Assembly: GCA_023251285.1 (NCBI GenBank) | Contig: JAHEZB010000076.1 | Span: 1 to 7,821, forward strand | From: Chitinophagaceae bacterium | Lineage (GTDB): Bacteria > Bacteroidota > Bacteroidia > Chitinophagales > Chitinophagaceae | Length of the DNA: 7,821 nucleotides | Direction: 5' to 3' | Part shown: one piece after another, positions 1 to 5,984 of the stretch | Numbering within the stretch: position 1 is the first letter of the stretch | How the letters are laid out: the number at the start of each line of letters is the position of its first letter | The notes under the pieces: model-generated | Told to the model about the DNA's origin: nothing | Databases searched by the model: none | The model's input: the letters and a program-made list of their open reading frames with translations, nothing else | Position numbers and translations under genes: made by a program

Positions 1-3000
1 CCCTGCCTCTCAAACCTGCCATTCCTTTGTTCAATATCCGATGGCCTCCAGGATATGTCAAGATGATGGCCTGCAACGGCTCTATTCTGCACATTTACGC
101 CTGTACCCAATTTTTTTGTTGAGCCTAATACGATCCTGATGTCTCCTTTATTGACAGCTTCAAATAAATCTTCTTTTTGTTTCCGTGTATTGTAGCTGTG
201 AATAAATACTACTTCCTTCTCAGGAATGCCTTTATCTACCAAAAGCCGTTTCATTTCCGAATAAACATTAAAATTTTCAGATGCATTGGCTTCTTCAAAA
301 AGGTCGTGAACTTCACTATCAGAGAGTTTTAAAACGTCGCCCGCTTTTCTTTCAATATCATCTAGTCGGGGCCTGGATTTTTTTTCATAATAATCTTCAC
401 CGAATATCTCTATTAAATCAGATTGAGGAATATCTCCCGAAAGATGTTCATAAAGGTTATCTATTTTATTGCTGCTTTTTGGTGTGCCTAGATCGCTAAA
501 GATTAATTGTGTGCCTTTGAATTCATTAGTTTCCCGGTATATTTTTGCAACGTTAGTTGCAGCTTCAATCAGTTTGGTTCCTGGTGAGTAGCTTGGATCA
601 ATCAAACGTGGGTCAAGGCTTAATTTTTTGGCGAAATTAATGGCTAAAAGAGCAAATGATGGGTTAATCCCTTTGCGATCGTCATATCCGCCGGTAAGGC
701 CTAATTCATCAGCGTAGTCATTTCCCTTAGAGTTTATAAAATCCTGTAATTTTTCGATGAGTTTTAATTGAACTTCGGAAGGCTCTATTTTGATTAGGGT
801 ATGTTCTGCCTTGGGTTTATCTAAAGTGAGATTGCTGTTATTGCGGACATCCGCAATTTCCTGGTAGAGGGTTAATAGTTCAGGCAGGTTGGCAAATTCC
901 CTGAAGCGGTGAACCTCTTTAAACCGTCCCATATAATATTCAAGGTCTGAATAGTCATTTGCAAAATTGGCTGCCCACCGGTCAAAGCTGGTAATTCCGG
1001 TCTCCTTCATTTTATTGGGGCGCAGGTATTTGAACAATAAATAAAGCTCTGCCATGGTATTGCTGATCGGTGTTCCAGATGAGAAGATGATGCCTTTGTC
1101 AGCTTTATAAATATTTTGCAGGTACCGGCAGGCTACGAGCATATTGAAAGCTTTCTTGCTTCCAAGGGGATTTCCCAAACCTCTTACATTCTTTTTTGTT
1201 GTGGAAAATTCAAGATTCTTAAATTCCTGGCTTTCATCCACCATTAAAAAATCAATACCCAATTGCGAAAAGTCAAGTACACCCTGGTCTTTTGGCGTAT
1301 CCATGAGCGCCGCTATTTTTTGTTCGTATTTATAGAGCCGTGTTTCCAATCTTTTCATCTCCTGCTTGTCTTCTATATCAAGCATTTCATCTCTAAGTAC
1401 GGTAGTAAGTTCTTCAATTAAAGATACCTGTATATCCACAGGTTGATTAATGCGGGTGAACTGGTCGTGTGATAAAATGATGGCATCCCAATCGTTGGTA
1501 GCGATATTGTTCAGAAGGCGTTTGCGGTTCGATTTTTCAAAATCCTTTTCATTGGGGAAAAGTACTTTAGCCAAGGGATATGCTTTTTTAAATTGCTCAT
1601 AGAGCTGTGGTATCTGGCTTTTCAGGCCAATCATCAACGGCTTGTTGGCCATGCCCAGCCTGCGTAACTCCATCGCTGTAGCCACTTGTATAAGGGTTTT
1701 GCCAGCGCCTACCATATGATCGTTGATACCGCCCAATTGTTGAATATTACGGAAGATCGCATCCTTTTGATGAGGTCGTGGAGAAAAACCGATTAATCCG
1801 GGGAAGGCCATGTGGGAGCCATCGTAAGCCCTTAGAACTGTGTTATTAAATATTTGGTTGTAGATGCCAGCCAAATGCTCTCTCCTGTTGTAATCATTAT
1901 ATTTCCAATCGTCCCATGCGCTTTTAATTTTACGATAATTTTCTTTGGCCAGTTGGGTATCTTCCGGATCAAATTCAAGTTTAGTTTTGCCAGACTCCAT
2001 TTCTACCACATAAGTAACTTTTGGCTCCATGCCGTTCAATGCGTGATTAATAATCCAATCAGCGCTTTTTCTTTTGGTTGCAAAGGCTGCAACAACTCCG
2101 GACCTGTCATGAATGTTCACTGCATAAGCATCAGCGCTTCTGGAAAAGTTGAGATCCAACTGATCCGTCTTTAAAAGCGCCTGTAAAAATTCATGAATAT
2201 AATGCTGAGGTATCCATCTAGCGTGCATAGGGCTGTAGATATCAACTGCGGCTATAGGCTTTGGCTGCACTTTTTCCAACTGCTCTACATTGTTAATAAA
2301 TTCGGGATGGCTTTCCAAAAAAGTTTTGGCGGATTTTAATTTATCAACAACATTGCCGGAGAGATATTCTTCTTTAGTAAGGTGGTTGCCGGTTTCATCT
2401 TTAAAAATAAAAGTTGCATCACCTTTCTGGCTATGCATGATTTCTTCATAGGTCTTATCCATCAACTCAGCGATATAATTCATTTGCAGTTTGCCATACT
2501 TCTGCAAACTCAGGGTGATTGCATCCTGTATATTATCGGTCTTGTGTATCTCCCTGACAGGATTGATCGTTCTTTTGAATAGAATGTCGGAAGGTGATAT
2601 CCGGCCTGTGATTTTATCTTTATTTTCAAGGGCGCAAATAACGTATTTATCAGAATCCAGATCAGTCAGCTTGCTGTTGTTTTTATCTATCACATGCCCA
2701 TACTTAAAAACAAATTCGTCATAAGTAGCTTTCAGGTTAGCCCTAATGCTATTGAGCGCTGTATCGCTGTAACCGCCGGATTCTTTAAAAATAAGTTCCT
2801 TGGTCTTTTCCCTTAAAGATTGAATATACCTGACTTTGGGTAGATCTTCTTTGCGGAGACGTACTTTCTCAACAACACGGTAATAAAAATCATTGATATT
2901 GATTCCATTATTGGTAAGCATTTCTTCATCTTTCCGGCTAAGGTTTTTCCTGTCATAGCGAATACTTCCCGGGTCTAATCCTAAGGTTCTTATTTTGTTA

Positions 3001-5135
3001 TCCAGTTCTTCGTTGATATGAAATTTATCAGAAATAATTCCAACCACGCCATCCTTCATTACCACCAGGTTTCCAATGTTATCATACTGGTTCAGCCTGA
3101 TATACCTTTCTGTTTCAGCCTGTATTTCTGCTGTTTTATTTTTTAGTATTTTATTGTTGAGTAAAACAGGGTTTTTAAAAAGTGAAGAAGTGATTTTATT
3201 TATCTTTTCCAAAAAATTAATGTCTTTCTCACCTTTAAGATTAAATTCTTCTTTACTGTACTGCCCACCAAATTCTACCAGGCCAATCATGTGTGAAGGA
3301 TGATCATGAAAATATTCGTTGTAACTGATGATACCGGATTGATTGTTATGATCTGTGAAAGGAGAAGACTTCACATTGAGGAAATTATATGACTGTTTCC
3401 TTTCTTCACCCAGATTAAATTTTTTAAGAAATATAATATCTGAAACCACCTGTGTACCGGCATTGGCAAGGAATGCATTATCAGGCAACCTGACGGCCCC
3501 GCAAAATTCACAGGTATCGTTCATCAAATCCCTGATATCTTTATTTTGTTGGCTGTCCAGTGTATAACGGCTGGTGATAAACGCAATCATGCTGCCTGGT
3601 TTTGTGAGCAATATGGATTTGGCAAAAAAGTAATTATGAATATTACCGGAAGCTTCTTTGAAACGTTTATCTTTTAAAGCAGCCAGTTGAGTATCATAGA
3701 TTGGAACAGAACCAAATGGGATATTGGAAATAATCAGGTCGAAATGATTTTCGGGAAGGTTTATTTTTTCAAATCCGGTGATGTATGTTTCTGCTGTTGG
3801 GAAAAGCCTTTGCAAAATTTTACCGGTCGTCCTATCCATTTCGATTGCGGTAACTTCCGAACTATTAGCCATCTCAACAGGCATAGCAGCAAGAAAATTA
3901 CCGATACCTGCAGAAGGCTCTAAAATATTACCACCTTTAAATCCTGCTTTTTCTACTCCATCATAAATAGCATTGATGAGTTCATAAGAAGTGTAATGAG
4001 CATTCATAATGCTTCGCTTTGCAGCGGGTAATAAGCCCTGGCTGCCATCTTCATCTAACCTGCTGAAAAGGTCATAAACATCGCGCACAAAACTCCTTAG
4101 TTCAATATCTGAGTTTGTTTTCCATAGTGCATCATTACCAGGATCTAAAAGGATTTCTTTCAATCCACCCCAGCCCACATATTTGGCAAGAATATTTTGT
4201 TCTTCAGGCGTTGCATTTCTGTGTTCTTCTTCCAGTTGTAAAAGAATATCCAGAGCAGCAATATTATCGCGGTATTTTGTTCTTTTTGAAAATGATTTGT
4301 TTTCGTAAGGCGCGGAAAGGCTGTGGTAATTGGTAACGTCGGTTACAGGTTCTTTAATTTTTTTTTGCTCAGCAATATTTTTATTTACTGCAGCTAAAAC
4401 ACTTTCAGCAATAGCATGTAACTTTTGTTGGTAAAAATCACCATTGACATATTGGGTTAAGCTTACAATTTCTTTATAGGTATCAAGTACTGCTTTAGTT
4501 ATTTCCTGGTCACTGGGTGAATCATTAAATAAAAAACTTCTGGTCTCGCCCATTTCACCCAGGCTTTCGCCTACAGAGGTAGTAACGACGTAGTTTGAAT
4601 CAAGGTGATTGGGCAATACAATTTCTAAAAGTTTAAAATCCATGAGGGATTCAAAAAAGGCTAACCCAGGCCAGCTGTCTTCATCAGTTCCGGCCATTCG
4701 ATTTCTTCCGCTTCCGTTTCCATCATCCCGTTGTCTATGATGTGATGGTTCATCCGGTGGTAATATTCCTTCGTTATCTTCAGCAGGAACGGAATTAATT
4801 CTCCCGATTGTTTCATCTGTAAAAATCGTTTTTGCTGTTGTTCCTTGAGCATGTCGTAAACTACCCTCCCTTTCCAGGAGAGTTCTGACTTCAGTTCCGT
4901 ATCCTCGCTGGTCAGCATCATATAAGCCTTCCCGTTTTCCGATGTTACTTTCTGATAAGTCTCTTTCATGATTTTTATTTTTTGAGTTATTGTTTGATTG
5001 TTTTTCTTTTTCAAAATGATCAATTACACTTTTCCAATTACTATCCAACAGCCTGTCATTACCGTAATTTTTATGAGTAATGACTTTATCAAAAAAGGAT
5101 AATTGTAAAGGGTTGTAATTTTGATTTTTCTTCAT
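1..5135 (-). CDS. DarB-like N6-adenine methylase / SNF2-type helicase fusion, partial (C-terminus beyond left edge)
   Basis: This is a giant DNA-processing protein of the type found on Bacteroidota conjugative elements and related to phage P1 DarB anti-restriction proteins. The frame is open for 1711 codons from ATG 5135 and leaves the window inside helicase motif VI, so part of the C-terminus is missing. Seen in order: a low-complexity N-terminus with QLSFF at residues 11-15; YVGWGGL near 319-325; SAM-binding motif I EPSAGIGNF at 406-414; catalytic-type SNIPFG around 470-475; YDEF near 805; YDGSH near 1104; Walker A GAGKT at 1143-1147; DESQ at 1300-1303; SGTP near 1353; and QRNGR at 1703-1707. 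NIPF in place of NPPY/F fits this family as I know it. An in-frame TAA lies 10 codons before ATG 5135. An alternative start is ATG 4643 (residue 165), 17 bases after the nested small ORF stops; its leader is T-rich rather than A-rich. Family and frame are firm, while the start is about 60:40 in favour of 5135. The anti-restriction role is inferred. Confidence 0.9.
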   Translation of the reverse strand, partial: MKKNQNYNPLQLSFFDKVITHKNYGNDRLLDSNWKSVIDHFEKEKQSNNNSKNKNHERDLSESNIGKREGLYDADQRGYGTEVRTLLEREGSLRHAQGTTAKTIFTDETIGRINSVPAEDNEGILPPDEPSHHRQRDDGNGSGRNRMAGTDEDSWPGLAFFESLMDFKLLEIVLPNHLDSNYVVTTSVGESLGEMGETRSFLFNDSPSDQEITKAVLDTYKEIVSLTQYVNGDFYQQKLHAIAESVLAAVNKNIAEQKKIKEPVTDVTNYHSLSAPYENKSFSKRTKYRDNIAALDILLQLEEEHRNATPEEQNILAKYVGWGGLKEILLDPGNDALWKTNSDIELRSFVRDVYDLFSRLDEDGSQGLLPAAKRSIMNAHYTSYELINAIYDGVEKAGFKGGNILEPSAGIGNFLAAMPVEMANSSEVTAIEMDRTTGKILQRLFPTAETYITGFEKINLPENHFDLIISNIPFGSVPIYDTQLAALKDKRFKEASGNIHNYFFAKSILLTKPGSMIAFITSRYTLDSQQNKDIRDLMNDTCEFCGAVRLPDNAFLANAGTQVVSDIIFLKKFNLGEERKQSYNFLNVKSSPFTDHNNQSGIISYNEYFHDHPSHMIGLVEFGGQYSKEEFNLKGEKDINFLEKINKITSSLFKNPVLLNNKILKNKTAEIQAETERYIRLNQYDNIGNLVVMKDGVVGIISDKFHINEELDNKIRTLGLDPGSIRYDRKNLSRKDEEMLTNNGININDFYYRVVEKVRLRKEDLPKVRYIQSLREKTKELIFKESGGYSDTALNSIRANLKATYDEFVFKYGHVIDKNNSKLTDLDSDKYVICALENKDKITGRISPSDILFKRTINPVREIHKTDNIQDAITLSLQKYGKLQMNYIAELMDKTYEEIMHSQKGDATFIFKDETGNHLTKEEYLSGNVVDKLKSAKTFLESHPEFINNVEQLEKVQPKPIAAVDIYSPMHARWIPQHYIHEFLQALLKTDQLDLNFSRSADAYAVNIHDRSGVVAAFATKRKSADWIINHALNGMEPKVTYVVEMESGKTKLEFDPEDTQLAKENYRKIKSAWDDWKYNDYNRREHLAGIYNQIFNNTVLRAYDGSHMAFPGLIGFSPRPHQKDAIFRNIQQLGGINDHMVGAGKTLIQVATAMELRRLGMANKPLMIGLKSQIPQLYEQFKKAYPLAKVLFPNEKDFEKSNRKRLLNNIATNDWDAIILSHDQFTRINQPVDIQVSLIEELTTVLRDEMLDIEDKQEMKRLETRLYKYEQKIAALMDTPKDQGVLDFSQLGIDFLMVDESQEFKNLEFSTTKKNVRGLGNPLGSKKAFNMLVACRYLQNIYKADKGIIFSSGTPISNTMAELYLLFKYLRPNKMKETGITSFDRWAANFANDYSDLEYYMGRFKEVHRFREFANLPELLTLYQEIADVRNNSNLTLDKPKAEHTLIKIEPSEVQLKLIEKLQDFINSKGNDYADELGLTGGYDDRKGINPSFALLAINFAKKLSLDPRLIDPSYSPGTKLIEAATNVAKIYRETNEFKGTQLIFSDLGTPKSSNKIDNLYEHLSGDIPQSDLIEIFGEDYYEKKSRPRLDDIERKAGDVLKLSDSEVHDLFEEANASENFNVYSEMKRLLVDKGIPEKEVVFIHSYNTRKQKEDLFEAVNKGDIRIVLGSTKKLGTGVNVQNRAVAGHHLDISWRPSDIEQRNGRFERQ
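4661..4969 (-). CDS. Small TnpV-like protein, nested in the 5' part of the giant methylase-helicase frame
   Basis: This ORF encodes a 102-residue soluble, charged protein beginning MKETYQKV and ending in TAG at 4663-4661. I chose ATG 4969 because it is the first ATG in the frame and has an A-rich leader; the longer reading from 5023 needs a TTG codon and adds low-complexity lysine and asparagine residues. The pattern resembles the TnpV family of small transposon-encoded proteins as I remember it: an MKxTY start, a central G-R-x3-Y-x2-LKE, then L-x2-SGEL-x3-L-x-I, and a late EW. TnpV function is not established. No membrane segment or signal peptide is visible. The whole ORF lies inside the overlapping frame of the giant gene, in the +1 phase. 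Its local GC is about 45% by hand count (138 of 309), against roughly 39% just downstream and a much more AT-rich leader. Either this is the real gene and the helicase starts at 4643, or both frames are used. The E/K/M/L-rich composition looks like real protein. Confidence 0.6.
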   Translation of the reverse strand: MKETYQKVTSENGKAYMMLTSEDTELKSELSWKGRVVYDMLKEQQQKRFLQMKQSGELIPFLLKITKEYYHRMNHHIIDNGMMETEAEEIEWPELMKTAGLG

Positions 5136-5182
5136 TGTAAAATACGAGAATTCGGATAAAAATTAAAGAGAAAATAGCGCCA

Positions 5183-5953
5183 TTAAAATAAACTCAGTTG
5201 TGCAATTGCATTGATAAATCTTATATCGGAATCCTTACAATATTCCCTATCAATCTCAAATCCGACAAAATCAAATCCGTTTTTAAAACAAGAGATCCGG
5301 CTACTACCTGAACCTACATGGGTATCTAAAATTCGTTGGCCTTTTTCGGCATAATGTTTCAAAATCCAATTATATAGTTTTTCTGGCTTTTGGGTAGGAT
5401 GTATTCTCTCTGCATCCGCGCCTAAAAAACCATTGTACTGGATTTTAGCAGTTTTTATGACCTTGTCAAAAGAAGTCCATGCTAACTCTCCATCCGCAAA
5501 AGACACATCTTTATTCAGTATTTTATCCCAATAAATCCGACCTCTTGAAGTTGGCAATTTGTCGGTGAAATAATTGCCACCCCAAATAATTTGATTTTTG
5601 GAAACCCTGAATAACTCATCAAAATATTTTTTATCCGGGGGCTTTTTATCCCAATCTTTCTTAGAATATTTTTTGTTTTTGCCACGTCCCATGGTCATAT
5701 TAGCTGCATCTATTCCATACTCAGGATCAACAATTGCCAGATCGAAATAATTGTCAGAATAATACTTCATGCCCTCTACACAATCCAAATTATATAATGC
5801 AGATAAAGGATTATCCCATAAGGAAAATGGCACATAGTATTTGCTTATTCCCTTTCCAACACTTCTCAAAATATTTTGAGAAGTGAATCCAATTTTTTTT
5901 TCTTCAAATACTTCCTGCGTTTCTTCTGCGTTTAAGGTTGAGCTGGTTTTCAT
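5183..5953 (-). CDS. Beta-class N6/N4 site-specific DNA methyltransferase (orphan)
   Basis: This 256-residue enzyme should transfer a methyl group from S-adenosylmethionine to an exocyclic amino group of adenine (or cytosine) in a specific DNA site. The motif order is that of beta-class enzymes: catalytic motif IV comes first (DPEYG, residues 76-80), then HPTQKP (185-190), then the SAM-binding motif I region DTHVGSGSS (210-218), followed by FVGFEID. The segment with FRVSKNQIIWGGNYF and the AWTSFDK motif match solitary methyltransferases of Bacteroidota elements and phages. ATG 5953 is the first ATG in frame and follows the topoisomerase stop by 31 bases; a TTG at 6016 would overlap that gene and is less likely. 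About 45 residues precede the conserved core, and the 26-bp palindrome lies in that poorly conserved stretch. Odd points are DPEY instead of DPPY and a C-terminal QLSLF. No restriction endonuclease is next to it. The target sequence cannot be read from the sequence. Confidence 0.9.
   Translation of the reverse strand: MKTSSTLNAEETQEVFEEKKIGFTSQNILRSVGKGISKYYVPFSLWDNPLSALYNLDCVEGMKYYSDNYFDLAIVDPEYGIDAANMTMGRGKNKKYSKKDWDKKPPDKKYFDELFRVSKNQIIWGGNYFTDKLPTSRGRIYWDKILNKDVSFADGELAWTSFDKVIKTAKIQYNGFLGADAERIHPTQKPEKLYNWILKHYAEKGQRILDTHVGSGSSRISCFKNGFDFVGFEIDREYCKDSDIRFINAIAQLSLF
5860..5885. repeat. Perfect 26-bp palindrome inside the methyltransferase gene
   Basis: The left arm CACTTCTCAAAAT is followed directly by its exact reverse complement, with no spacer and no mismatch; pairing stops at 5859/5886. 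It covers codons for about residues 23-32 of the methyltransferase, between the start codon and the conserved catalytic core. It could be an operator for a dimeric regulator, a protein-binding site or an mRNA hairpin. A rho-independent terminator is unlikely because no U-run follows and the site is inside a gene. The geometry is certain and the function unknown. Confidence 0.9.
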
Positions 5954-5984
5954 AAGACAATAATTTAAACTCTGAGCAATGGAT

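Noticed and set aside
281..4336. Ten plus-strand ORFs of 62-106 codons between 281 and 4336
   Set aside because: All lie antisense to the continuous minus-strand methylase-helicase frame, whose motifs I checked in phase at many points. Their peptides show no recognisable domains.
4972..4983. Programmed frameshift at the A-runs just before ATG 4969, fusing the giant frame's N-terminus to the TnpV-like ORF
   Set aside because: The runs are short A5 and A6 tracts in a generally A-rich leader, with no clear slippery heptamer plus stimulator. Independent initiation explains the nested ORF more simply.
4970..5023. Start of the small TnpV-like protein at TTG 5023
   Set aside because: The added 18 residues are low-complexity and come from an A-rich leader. 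ATG 4969 fits the MKxTY family start.
5136..5182. Promoter or terminator in the 47-base gap between the methyltransferase and the giant frame
   Set aside because: I see AT-rich sequence but no TAnnTTTG Bacteroidota -7 element with a paired upstream box, and no hairpin followed by a T-run.
5183..5953. A restriction-modification system
   Set aside because: No nuclease or specificity subunit is encoded in the window; the neighbours are a topoisomerase and a helicase fusion.
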